From: CAZADA01 sp964526675
Lineage (GTDB): Bacteria > Pseudomonadota > Alphaproteobacteria > Caulobacterales > Maricaulaceae
Length of the DNA stretch: 64,000 nucleotides
Assembly: GCA_964526675.1 (NCBI GenBank)
Contig: CAZGLY010000004.1
Location: 44,233-108,232, forward strand
Direction: 5' to 3'
How positions within the stretch are numbered: position 1 is the first letter of the stretch; every line of letters begins with the position of its first letter. Shown one piece after another: positions 1-7,832 of the stretch. The notes under the pieces are model-generated. The model did not search any database. It had not been told where the DNA came from and saw only the letters and a program-made list of their open reading frames with translations. A program made the position numbers and the translations under genes.

Positions 1-2
1 AC

Positions 3-2879
3 CGCATCGTCGTCACCGGCTCGCGCCTGGCGGTGGGTTCGAACTTCACATCGGCCGCGCCGGTTCTGTCCGTGACGGATGAAGAGATCGACATCCGCGG
101 CACGGTCCGGATCGAGGATCTCATCAACATTCTGCCGCAGGTGTTCGCCAACCAAGCCGGCGAAGTCTCCAACGGCGCGAGCGGCACCGCCGCCCTGGAC
201 CTGCGCGGTGTCGGGCCCGAGCGGACCTTGGTGCTGATCGACGGGCGTCGCGTGCCATACGGCTCATCGCAGTTCGCGCCCGCCAACCTTGATCTCATCC
301 CCGCCCAGTTGATCGAAAAAGTCGACATCCTGACGGGCGGCGCCTCGGCCGTGTACGGTTCTGACGCCGTCGGCGGTGTGGCGAACTTCATCCTGAAGCG
401 TGATTTCGAAGGCATCGAACTCGACGTCTTGGGCGGCATCGCGCAGAACAGCAACGGCGTGGAGCCGTTTGACAGCGTGCTGCGCGCGGCTCAACAGCCG
501 GTTCCCGACGGCACCTTCGACGGTGAAGAGATCACCGTGTCGCTGACCCTTGGCGCCAACACGGCCGACGGTCGCGGCAACGTCACCCTCTTCGGCACGT
601 ACACCAACCAAGAAGCGATCGTTCAGGCCGACCGGTCGATCTCCGCGTGTACGCTCGGCAGCGGCGACACCTCCGGCTTCGGCTGCGTGGGTTCGGCGAA
701 CTTCCGCTTGTTTGGCGGCCCCGGCGGCTTCGCCTTCCAAGAAGAGAACGGCGAGATTGTCCCCTTCGTCGGCGGTCCGGAGCAAACCTTCAACTTCGGC
801 GCGCAGAACTTCTTCCAGCGTCCCGCCGAGCGGTATCAGATCTACGTGCAAGGTCACTATGAGCTGACCGACAACATCGAAGCGTTTGCAGACTTGTCGT
901 TCAACAGCTCGTTCTCGGACGCGCAGATCGCCCCGACGGCCTCGTTCGGCATCGGCTCGTACTCGATCAACTGCGACAACCCGCTGATCCAAGACAACGC
1001 GGGCATCTCCTTCGCGGACATCTTCGGCTGTAACACGCCAGATGCAAACGGCGCGCTGCCGGCCGTCGTCGACGGCATCACGGCCTCTCACCGGAACGTC
1101 GAAGGCGGGCCGCGGAACTCCTTCCTGGAGAACAACACGCTGCGCATGGTCGGCGGTTTCCGCGGGACCTTGTTCGATCAGTTCGAGTTTGAAACCTTCG
1201 CTCAGTTCTCGCGGACGCGTGACATTCAAGAAGGCACGAACGACTTCATCACAACTAACCTCCAGCAAGCGTTCTTCGCGGTTGAAGATGAGAACGGCAA
1301 CGTGGTCTGCCAGGATCCCACCGGCGGCTGCGTGCCCTACAACATCTTCCAGCGCGGCCCGAACGGCGAAAGCTTGGTGACGCAAGAGTCGCTCGACTTC
1401 ATCGAGGGCGTCGGCATCGTGAACGGCACGACGGATCAGATCGTCGCCGGTGGTACGATCCAAACCAACCTCGAGAATTATGGCGTCAGCTCGCCGTTCT
1501 CGAGCGAAGGCGTGGGCGTTCTCTTGGGTGTGGAGTATCGGCAGGACAATTTGTTCCGCCAGCCGGACCAAATCTTCCAGGTGCCGGGCGGCGGCTTCAC
1601 CGGTCTCGGCGGGGCGACCCTGCCGGTTGAAGGCCAGGTGGAAGTCTTCGAACTCTTCGGCGAAACGGCCATCCCGCTTGCTGAAGATCTGCCGCTCATC
1701 AACAGCCTGTCGCTGCAAGGTCAGTACCGGTTCTCCGACTACTCGACGGACGGCAATGACACTGAAAACAGCTTCGACACCAACACCTTCGGTGTTCAGC
1801 TGTCCTACAAGCCGGTGGAAGACTTCCTGTTCCGGGCGCAGTTCCAGCGCGCGGTGCGGGCGCCGAACGTCATCGAGCTGTTCACTGGCGTCGACACGGG
1901 CCTCCCCAACCTGGACGAGGCGGGCTTGAACGCCAACGGCGTGGGCTTGTTTGACCCCTGCGCGTCTGACGCGCCGCTGCGGTCGTTCGAAGAGTGCGCG
2001 CGCACGGGTGTGACGGCGGAAGACTTCGGCAACATTCTCGACGTCATCGCCGGGCAAACCCAGTCGATCACGGGTGGTAATCCGGACCTCGATCCGGAAA
2101 CGTCCGACACCATCACGATCGGCGGCGTGTTCACGCCATCGGCGATCCAAGGGCTCTCGGTCAGCATCGACTACTTCAACATCTCCATCGAAGACTTCAT
2201 CAACGATGGCGTTGCGGCTCAGGTGACCCTGAACCAGTGTCTGGACACGGGCAATCCGCAGTTCTGTGACCTGATCACGCGCGGCCCGGGCGGCACGCTC
2301 GCGGCCGGCACGTTCGGCGTCGGCTTCAACCAGCTCAACATCAACATCGCCGAGCTGGAGACGAGCGGGTTGGACTTCCAGATCCTGTACGGGATCGAGC
2401 CAGAAGACTTCGGTGTGCCGATCCCCGGCTCCCTCCGGTTCGACTACGCGGCGACGTACCTGCAAGCGTTCGACTTCACGCCGTTCCCGGGCGCCGAAGC
2501 GATCGAATGCGCGGGCCAGTTCGGCAACGCGTGTGAGAACCCGGTCAACCCGCGGTACCGTCACCGCTTGCTGACCACCTGGGTGACGCCGTTCAACGCG
2601 CAAGCGACGGCGACCTGGCGTTACCTCAGCGGCACGGAGAACATCAACGACGCCGCGCCGGCAAACGACGCCAGCATCGACGCGTTCAACTACCTCGACT
2701 TGTCCTTCAACTACGACGTCCGCGACGGCGTGCGTCTGCGGGGCGGTGCGTTGAACGTGCTCAACAACCAAGCGCCGGTGAGCGTGTCCGCCGGTCCGCC
2801 GCTGGGCAACGGCAACACCTTCCCGACCATCTTCGACACCGGTCGGTTCATCTTCCTGGGTGTGACCCTGTCTCGATAA
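3..2879 (+). CDS. TonB-dependent outer-membrane receptor (5' end outside window)
   Basis: Outer-membrane receptor that would import a large substrate, energised by TonB-ExbBD. The frame is already open at base 3 and reads RIVVTGSRL before any start codon, the typical entry of a plug domain, so the signal peptide and true start lie left of the window. The plug fills about the first 130 visible residues, with conserved LRGVGPERTLVLIDGRR and VDILTGGASAVYGSDAVGG segments. The remainder is a beta-barrel with Asn/Asp-rich loops and several cysteines in the loops. The protein ends LGVTLSR, lacking the usual terminal aromatic residue. A strong terminator follows, so it is the last gene of its unit. 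The substrate cannot be inferred, because no transporter or hydrolase lies beside it. Confidence 0.95.
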   Translation, partial: RIVVTGSRLAVGSNFTSAAPVLSVTDEEIDIRGTVRIEDLINILPQVFANQAGEVSNGASGTAALDLRGVGPERTLVLIDGRRVPYGSSQFAPANLDLIPAQLIEKVDILTGGASAVYGSDAVGGVANFILKRDFEGIELDVLGGIAQNSNGVEPFDSVLRAAQQPVPDGTFDGEEITVSLTLGANTADGRGNVTLFGTYTNQEAIVQADRSISACTLGSGDTSGFGCVGSANFRLFGGPGGFAFQEENGEIVPFVGGPEQTFNFGAQNFFQRPAERYQIYVQGHYELTDNIEAFADLSFNSSFSDAQIAPTASFGIGSYSINCDNPLIQDNAGISFADIFGCNTPDANGALPAVVDGITASHRNVEGGPRNSFLENNTLRMVGGFRGTLFDQFEFETFAQFSRTRDIQEGTNDFITTNLQQAFFAVEDENGNVVCQDPTGGCVPYNIFQRGPNGESLVTQESLDFIEGVGIVNGTTDQIVAGGTIQTNLENYGVSSPFSSEGVGVLLGVEYRQDNLFRQPDQIFQVPGGGFTGLGGATLPVEGQVEVFELFGETAIPLAEDLPLINSLSLQGQYRFSDYSTDGNDTENSFDTNTFGVQLSYKPVEDFLFRAQFQRAVRAPNVIELFTGVDTGLPNLDEAGLNANGVGLFDPCASDAPLRSFEECARTGVTAEDFGNILDVIAGQTQSITGGNPDLDPETSDTITIGGVFTPSAIQGLSVSIDYFNISIEDFINDGVAAQVTLNQCLDTGNPQFCDLITRGPGGTLAAGTFGVGFNQLNINIAELETSGLDFQILYGIEPEDFGVPIPGSLRFDYAATYLQAFDFTPFPGAEAIECAGQFGNACENPVNPRYRHRLLTTWVTPFNAQATATWRYLSGTENINDAAPANDASIDAFNYLDLSFNYDVRDGVRLRGGALNVLNNQAPVSVSAGPPLGNGNTFPTIFDTGRFIFLGVTLSR

Positions 2880-2905
2880 GCGGGTTCCATCGCAGTACAG
2901 TCACT

Positions 2906-2936
2906 GGGCGGGCCGAAAGGCCCGCCCTTTTTGTTT
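2906..2936 (+). terminator. Intrinsic terminator after the TonB receptor
   Basis: A perfect 9-bp stem (2906-2914 with 2919-2927) closed by a GAAA tetraloop is followed by TTTTTGTTT. It lies 27 bases after the receptor stop and before the next gene, so it should end the receptor transcript. Confidence 0.93.
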
Positions 2937-2962
2937 CTGCGGATCACAGGAGATCGACCAGC

Positions 2963-3592
2963 ATGCCTCAGGTCACAGCGCCCTGCATCGCCGCGGCGCT
3001 CTTGGTCGTTGCGCCCGCCTTGAGCACCCCCGTGAGGGCGCAGGACGAGAGCGCGCAAAATCGGGCGATCGCCGCCGCGCTGTCCTGTCGAGACCTCGCC
3101 GACGCCGACGAACGGCTGGCCTGTCTGGATCAAGCGGTCGACGCCTTGGCGCGCCTCCGACCCGCCCCGCCGTCGCCAACGGCGGTCGCTCAAGCCGACG
3201 CCGAAGCGCCCGTCGCCCCCTCGGTTTCACCTCCGGAGCCCGCCGCCAACGCAGCGGCGCCGACACGCGTGGCGGAACCCACCGCGTCCACGGCGAACAC
3301 CGGCGACGATTTTGGCGCCGAAGACCTGCAGGAAAACCGGAAATGGACACAGGATGGTCCGCAGACGATCGAGTCGCGCGCCATCCGCATTGAGACCGCC
3401 CCGGGCGGATCGCTCATCTTCACGTTGGAGAACGGTCAGGTGTGGCGTCAACTCGACGCCGACAGCACCGCGCCCTACATCCGCCGATCCGATGACGGAC
3501 ACGCTGTCACCATCAAGCGCGCCGCACTCGGCAGCTATCGCCTTAAGATTGAGGGCGTGCGTCAAGGCCTGCGCGTGCGGCGCGTGCAATAG
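2963..3592 (+). CDS. Secreted hypothetical protein with Cys/RLACLD motif
   Basis: A 209-residue protein with a Sec signal peptide (hydrophobic stretch, then a likely cut after TPVRAQ near residue 27). Just after it comes CRDLADADERLACLDQ, a Cys-x(n)-RLxCLD motif found in many small periplasmic proteins of Proteobacteria, in which the two cysteines probably pair. A Pro/Ala-rich low-complexity linker spans about residues 65-110. The C-terminal 80 residues look like a small beta domain (ENGQVWRQ, IKRAALGSYRLKIEG). ATG 2963 has AGGAGA nine bases upstream. The role is unknown; periplasmic location is inferred from the signal peptide. Confidence 0.75.
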   Translation: MPQVTAPCIAAALLVVAPALSTPVRAQDESAQNRAIAAALSCRDLADADERLACLDQAVDALARLRPAPPSPTAVAQADAEAPVAPSVSPPEPAANAAAPTRVAEPTASTANTGDDFGAEDLQENRKWTQDGPQTIESRAIRIETAPGGSLIFTLENGQVWRQLDADSTAPYIRRSDDGHAVTIKRAALGSYRLKIEGVRQGLRVRRVQ

Positions 3593-3700
3593 CCGCCGCC
3601 ACGCGCCGCGGCGTCGCGCGTGACAGCCGCCGCGGGCGACGCTAAGGCTCGGAGCCAACGCCGCCATGCCCACGCCCGCTCGCACCCGAAACGCTTGCCC

Positions 3701-4198
3701 ATGATGCGCGCCAACGCTCCCTCCGGCGACTTGCCGGCCTCATCCGTCATTGCGCTGCTGGGTTTGGAGCGCCACCCGGAGGGCGGCTGGTATCGCGAAA
3801 CCTTTCGGGACCCCAGGACGGACGCGGCCGGCCGCGCCGTCAGCACAGCAATCTACTATCTCCTTGAGGTGGGCGAGGTTTCCGCCTGGCATCGGGTGGA
3901 CGCAGCGGAGATCTGGCATTGGCACGCGGGCGGTCCCCTGGTCTTAACGACGTCGCCAGACGGCGTGAACGCGTCAACCGCGACCCTCGGGCCCGACTTG
4001 CGCGCGGGGCAGCGGCCTCAGGCGATTGTCGAGGCGCAGTGCTGGCAAACGGCGGAAAGCCTCGGCGCGTGGACGCTTGTGGGCTGCACCGTCGCACCGG
4101 GCTTCGACTTCGCCGGCTTTGAGCTGGCGCCGGCCGATTGGCGTCCGAGCCCCGCGGGTCCGCCGGCGACACACGATGATCGGGGCGCAACGTCGTGA
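3701..4198 (+). CDS. Cupin family protein (DUF985)
   Basis: A 165-residue single-domain cupin of the DUF985/Cupin_5 type. The hallmark segments are LLGLERHPEGGWYRETF, an IYYLL strand, WHRVDAAEIWHWHAGGP and an APGFDFAGFEL end. The His-rich WHRVD...WHWH strand is where cupins usually bind a metal or ligand, but no substrate is known for this family. ATG 3701 fits the family N-terminus better than a GTG at 3620, which would add 27 Arg/His-rich residues. The stop overlaps the start of the next gene (GTGA, 4195-4198), so the two are probably translated together. Confidence 0.85.
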   Translation: MMRANAPSGDLPASSVIALLGLERHPEGGWYRETFRDPRTDAAGRAVSTAIYYLLEVGEVSAWHRVDAAEIWHWHAGGPLVLTTSPDGVNASTATLGPDLRAGQRPQAIVEAQCWQTAESLGAWTLVGCTVAPGFDFAGFELAPADWRPSPAGPPATHDDRGATS

Positions 4199-4788
4199 CC
4201 ACGCCACCCTGCGACGCAACGCCGCCGACGGCGAACACCCGTGCGCGCGCAGCGCCCCACAGCGCCGCAGATGCGGTCGTCCGGCAAGCGACCGCCGAGG
4301 ATGCGCCGGCTCTCAGCGTGCTCGGACAAGCCACGTTCTTGGAGACGTTCAGCACCGACATCCCTGGCGCGAACCTGATTGACCATTGCCGGCGCGAGCA
4401 CGCGGAGGCGTACTACGCCGCGGCGCTCGCCCGGCCGGCGACCTGCGCATGGATCGCGGAGCTGGCGGCCACGGGCGCGCCCGTGGCCTATGCGATGGTG
4501 TGCCCGCCGGACATCCCAGAGGCGGACCCGCAGCCGGACGATCTCGAACTCAAGCGCATCTACACGCTGTGGCGCTTTCTGGGGATCGGCGTCGGCGCGA
4601 CGCTGATGGCCCGCGCGCGCGCGTACGCCCGCGCGGCCGGGGCGCGGCGGCTCTTACTGGGCGTTTACGGCGGGAACGACCGTGCGGTGGCCTTCTACCG
4701 TCGCCAAGGCTTTGAGATCATCGGCGCGCGCCGCTTCCGGGTCGGCGACCAATGGTACGATGACGCGGTGATGGCGGCCGCGCTCTAA
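4195..4788 (+). CDS. GNAT-family N-acetyltransferase
   Basis: A cytoplasmic acyltransferase of about 197 residues. The first 25 residues are low-complexity Thr/Ala; the GNAT fold starts at VVRQATAEDAPAL. Motif A, which binds the acetyl-CoA pyrophosphate, reads LKRIYTLWRFLGIGVGATLM (a variant Q/RxxGxG/A loop), and motif B is LLGVYGGNDRAVAFYRRQGFEIIG. The GTG start shares four bases with the cupin stop. The acceptor substrate (amine, small molecule or protein N-terminus) cannot be deduced. The gene ends 27 bases before phaB, which converges on it. Confidence 0.88.
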   Translation: MTTPPCDATPPTANTRARAAPHSAADAVVRQATAEDAPALSVLGQATFLETFSTDIPGANLIDHCRREHAEAYYAAALARPATCAWIAELAATGAPVAYAMVCPPDIPEADPQPDDLELKRIYTLWRFLGIGVGATLMARARAYARAAGARRLLLGVYGGNDRAVAFYRRQGFEIIGARRFRVGDQWYDDAVMAAAL

Positions 4789-4815
4789 ACGCGCGCGCGG
4801 CCGCTCTCCAACGCC

Positions 4816-5541
4816 CTAGAAGATGTGCTGGCCGCCATTGGCCGACAGCGTCGAGCCGGTGATGAAGCCCGCAGCCTCCGACGCCAAGAACACCACGCAC
4901 CGCGCAATCTCTTCCGGCTCACCCAGCCGGCCGGCCGGGATTTGGGCGATGATCTTGGCGCGGACCTCCTCCGGCACGGCCATCACCATGTCCGTGGCGA
5001 TGTAGCCTGGCGCGATCGCGTTGACGGTGATGTTGGCGCGTGCGCCTTCTTGAGCCAACGCTTTCGTGAAGCCCAAATCACCCGCTTTCGCCGCGGAATA
5101 GTTCGCCTGAGCAAACTGGCCCTTTTGACCGTTGATCGAGGAGATGTTGATCACACGCCCGTATTTGCGCTCGCGCATGCCGGGCCACACGGTGTGGGTC
5201 ATGTTGAACAAGCCGGTCAGGTTGGTGTCGATCACCTCCTGCCACTGCTCGCGGGTCATGCGGTGAAACGGCGCGTCGCGCGTGATGCCGGCGTTGTTCA
5301 CAAGCACATCGATCGGGCCGAGTTCCGCTTCGACCTGGCGCACGCCCTCGGCGCACGCGTCATAGTCCGCGACCGACCACTTGAAGACCGGCACGCCAAT
5401 TTCGTCTTTGCACGCGGCCGCGGCCGCGTCATTTCCGGCGTAATTCGCCGCGACCTTGTAGCCGTCCGCCTTCAGCGCCACGCAAATCGCTTTGCCAATG
5501 CCGCGGGTGCCCCCGGTCACCACCGCAACCCGTTCCGCCAT
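4816..5541 (-). CDS. phaB: Acetoacetyl-CoA reductase
   Basis: NADPH-dependent reduction of acetoacetyl-CoA to (R)-3-hydroxybutyryl-CoA, the second step of polyhydroxybutyrate synthesis. A 241-residue short-chain dehydrogenase: nucleotide-binding TGGTRGIG at 9-16, NNAG at 82-85, catalytic Ser135, Tyr148 and Lys152 (YSAAK), and the C-terminal GSTLSANGGQHIF characteristic of PhaB. AGGGAGGAG sits upstream of ATG 5541. It is downstream of phaA in the same direction, separated by a 146-base gap holding a perfect palindrome. No phaC synthase gene is in the window. Confidence 0.97.
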   Translation of the reverse strand: MAERVAVVTGGTRGIGKAICVALKADGYKVAANYAGNDAAAAACKDEIGVPVFKWSVADYDACAEGVRQVEAELGPIDVLVNNAGITRDAPFHRMTREQWQEVIDTNLTGLFNMTHTVWPGMRERKYGRVINISSINGQKGQFAQANYSAAKAGDLGFTKALAQEGARANITVNAIAPGYIATDMVMAVPEEVRAKIIAQIPAGRLGEPEEIARCVVFLASEAAGFITGSTLSANGGQHIF

Positions 5542-5597
5542 GCCGTCGTCTCCTCCCTAAGCAGTCACGTCCAGGCGTCTGACGCGCCCTCCCGCGC

Positions 5598-5615
5598 CGA
5601 CGGCGGCCGCCGTCG
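5598..5615. repeat. 18-bp perfect palindrome between phaA and phaB
   Basis: CGACGGCGGCCGCCGTCG reads the same on both strands. It lies within the 146-base phaA-phaB spacer and has no T-tract, so it is not a standard terminator. As RNA it could form a stable hairpin that sets the phaA/phaB ratio, or it may be only a GC-rich coincidence. Confidence 0.6.
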
Positions 5616-5687
5616 ACGTGAACCATCAAACGCCGGGCGACGCCGCGCGGGCAAGGCCCGAAACGTCGCCGCGGCGCATGATCGGCC

Positions 5688-6866
5688 TTAGCCGCGTTCG
5701 ACGCACATGGCGATGCCCATGCCGCCGCCGATGCACAAGGTCGCCAGCCCTTTCTTGGCGTCACGACGGGCCATCTCGTGCAAAAGCGTGGTGAGCACCC
5801 GCGCGCCCGACGCCCCAATGGGGTGGCCGATGGCGATCGCGCCGCCGTTCACGTTCACGATGTCCGGGTTCCAGCCCACATCCTTGTTCACGGCGCAGGC
5901 CTGCGCGGCGAACGCCTCATTGGCCTCCACCAGCTCGAGGTCCTGGACGGACCAGCCGGCTTTCTCCAGCGCCGCGCGACTGGCGGGGATGGGTCCTGTG
6001 CCCATGACCGACGGGTCGACGCCCGCCGTCGCCCAGGACGCGATGCGCGCCAGCGGCGTCACGCCCCGCTTCGCCGCGGCGTCAGCGCTCATCAACACCA
6101 GCGCGGCCGCGCCGTCATTCAGGCCCGACGCGTTCGCCGCCGTGACGGAGCCGCCATCGGCCTTGAAGGCCGGCCGGAGCTTTGCGATGGAGTCCAAGGT
6201 CACGCCGTCGCGAATGTATTCGTCTTCATCGATGACGACTTCCGCCTTGCGGCTCTTCACCGTGACTGCGGCGATTTCGTCTTTGAACTTGCCCGCTTTC
6301 TTGGCCGCTTCGGCTTTGTTCTGAGACGCAACGGCGAACTCGTCCTGCTGGTCGCGCGTGATTTGCCAGCGCTCGGCGACATTCTCCGCCGTCATGCCCA
6401 TGTGATAGCCGTTGAAGACGTCCCACAGGCCGTCCTTGATCATGGTGTCGACGAACTCCATGTGGCCCATCTTTTTGCCGGCGCGCAAATAGGCGGCGTG
6501 CGGCGCGAGGCTCATGCTCTCCTGACCGCCCGCCACGACAATCTCGCTGTCTCCGGCTTTGATGGCCTGGGACCCCAGCGCCACCGCCCGCAGGCCCGAG
6601 CCGCACACCTGGTTGATCGTCATCGCCGTGCGCTCTTGCGGCACGCCGGCGGCCATGGACGCCTGGCGCGCGGGGTTCTGCCCGCTGGCGGCGGTCAGCA
6701 CTTGGCCGAGAATGACCTCCGACACTTCGTCGGCGGCGACCGACGCGCGGCTCATGGCCGCTTCAAGCGCGACCCGTCCGAGCTCTGGAGCCGGCGTGTT
6801 GGCGAACGCGCCATTGAACGATCCCACCGGCGTGCGAGCGGCGGAGGCGATGACGACATCTGTCAT
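5688..6866 (-). CDS. phaA: Acetyl-CoA acetyltransferase (beta-ketothiolase)
   Basis: Condenses two acetyl-CoA to acetoacetyl-CoA at the head of polyhydroxybutyrate synthesis; the reverse reaction is possible. 392 residues, the usual length for PhaA. The acyl-accepting Cys88 lies in INQVCGSGLRAV, His348 in GGAIAIGHPIGASGAR, and the proton-shuttling Cys378 in LCIGGGMGIA. ATG 6866 is chosen because MTDVVIASAARTPVG is the canonical N-terminus, although the frame stays open for some 280 codons upstream. AAGAAGG lies upstream. The gene is divergent from phaR, with a PhaR-type operator between them. Confidence 0.97.
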   Translation of the reverse strand: MTDVVIASAARTPVGSFNGAFANTPAPELGRVALEAAMSRASVAADEVSEVILGQVLTAASGQNPARQASMAAGVPQERTAMTINQVCGSGLRAVALGSQAIKAGDSEIVVAGGQESMSLAPHAAYLRAGKKMGHMEFVDTMIKDGLWDVFNGYHMGMTAENVAERWQITRDQQDEFAVASQNKAEAAKKAGKFKDEIAAVTVKSRKAEVVIDEDEYIRDGVTLDSIAKLRPAFKADGGSVTAANASGLNDGAAALVLMSADAAAKRGVTPLARIASWATAGVDPSVMGTGPIPASRAALEKAGWSVQDLELVEANEAFAAQACAVNKDVGWNPDIVNVNGGAIAIGHPIGASGARVLTTLLHEMARRDAKKGLATLCIGGGMGIAMCVERG

Positions 6867-7015
6867 GGGAGGTCCCTTCTTGCGAATGGCGTCGCGTTGG
6901 CGGTGCGGCGACCAGCCTGTGCTGTTCAGATGGCGAAGCCATGAGCTGCATTGAAGGCCTTGGTCAATCGCTCCTCTTGGGTAAAAGCGAGCACGACATT
7001 CATCGCGATTGCGCA

Positions 7016-7026
7016 CTGCGCTGCAG
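7016..7026. promoter_or_regulatory. Probable PhaR operator
   Basis: CTGCGCTGCAG matches the CTGC-N3-GCAG element reported for PhaR repressors such as that of Paracoccus. It is the only full match in the 285-base phaA/phaR intergenic region, 149 bases before the phaA start and 125 before the phaR start. It is therefore placed to control phaAB and to autoregulate phaR. Confidence 0.65.
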
Positions 7027-7151
7027 GCGCTAACATCTGTAAAAGCGTTTTGGACCAATCTTAGAGGCGCCAGCGACCGATCGACGCGTTGAGGATCACG
7101 TGCGCTGGGCCCTATCCACACGCCCGCGCGCCAGGCGCGAAGGAGGACTCC

Positions 7152-7742
7152 GTGAGCGACGACAGCAGCGCCACAAAGGATCGCGCGAAGCCGGCCGACA
7201 TCGTGACCATTAAGAAGTACGCCAACCGCCGGCTCTACAACACGGCGTCGAGCTCGTATGTCACGCTCGAAGACTTGTCCACGATGGTGAAAGAGGGCAC
7301 CGATTTTGTCGTGTTTGACGCGAAGAGCGGCGACGAAATCACACGGTCCGTCCTGACGCAGATTATCTTCGAGCAGGAAAACCGCGGGCAGAACCTTTTG
7401 CCGATCCAGTTCTTGCGCCAACTTATTCGCTTTTACGGCGACAGCGTGCAAGCGGTGGTGCCGAGTTACCTGGAGATGTCGCTGGAAGCGTTCACCCGCC
7501 AGCGCGAACACTTCAAGGAAGCCTGGTCCAGCAACATGGCGATTGAGGCGTTTCAGGATCAAACGCGCAAGAACATTGAATTGTTTGAGCAGGCCGTGCG
7601 CATGTTCCAGCCGTTTCGGGCCGGGCGCGACAACGCTGGGGCCCCCGCGCCGACCGGTGAAGACGACGTCACCGCGTTGCGGCGCGAACTGGCGGCGATG
7701 CAAAAGCGTCTCGACGCCTTGTCCACCAAAGCGGGCGATTGA
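7152..7742 (+). CDS. phaR: Polyhydroxyalkanoate synthesis repressor PhaR
   Basis: A DNA-binding regulator that represses phasin and PHB genes and is released when it binds nascent PHB granules. 196 residues. The PHA_gran_rgn/PHB_acc_N DNA-binding domain starts with IVTIKKYANRRLYNTASSSY (18-37), followed by VTLEDL; the two following PHB_acc segments contain FEQENRGQNLLPIQFLRQLI and YLEMSLEAFTRQREHF. The C-terminus is a short coiled coil (LRRELAAMQKRLDAL). GTG 7152 is chosen because AGGAGGA stands five bases upstream; an ATG at 7089 has no such site. It faces away from phaA across the putative operator. Confidence 0.96.
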   Translation: MSDDSSATKDRAKPADIVTIKKYANRRLYNTASSSYVTLEDLSTMVKEGTDFVVFDAKSGDEITRSVLTQIIFEQENRGQNLLPIQFLRQLIRFYGDSVQAVVPSYLEMSLEAFTRQREHFKEAWSSNMAIEAFQDQTRKNIELFEQAVRMFQPFRAGRDNAGAPAPTGEDDVTALRRELAAMQKRLDALSTKAGD

Positions 7743-7832
7743 CCGGGCTCGGTCGGCGGCCGGGCTGAGCGCAACGGCGCGCAGACGGCCGGCGAGCGGG
7801 GCCTTTGGCGCGCGCCCTTCGCCGCCGACGGT

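Noticed and set aside
264..2771. 835-codon frame antisense to the TonB receptor
   Set aside because: Val/Arg/Glu-biased composition typical of the reverse frame of a GC-rich gene; the opposite strand is a clear receptor.
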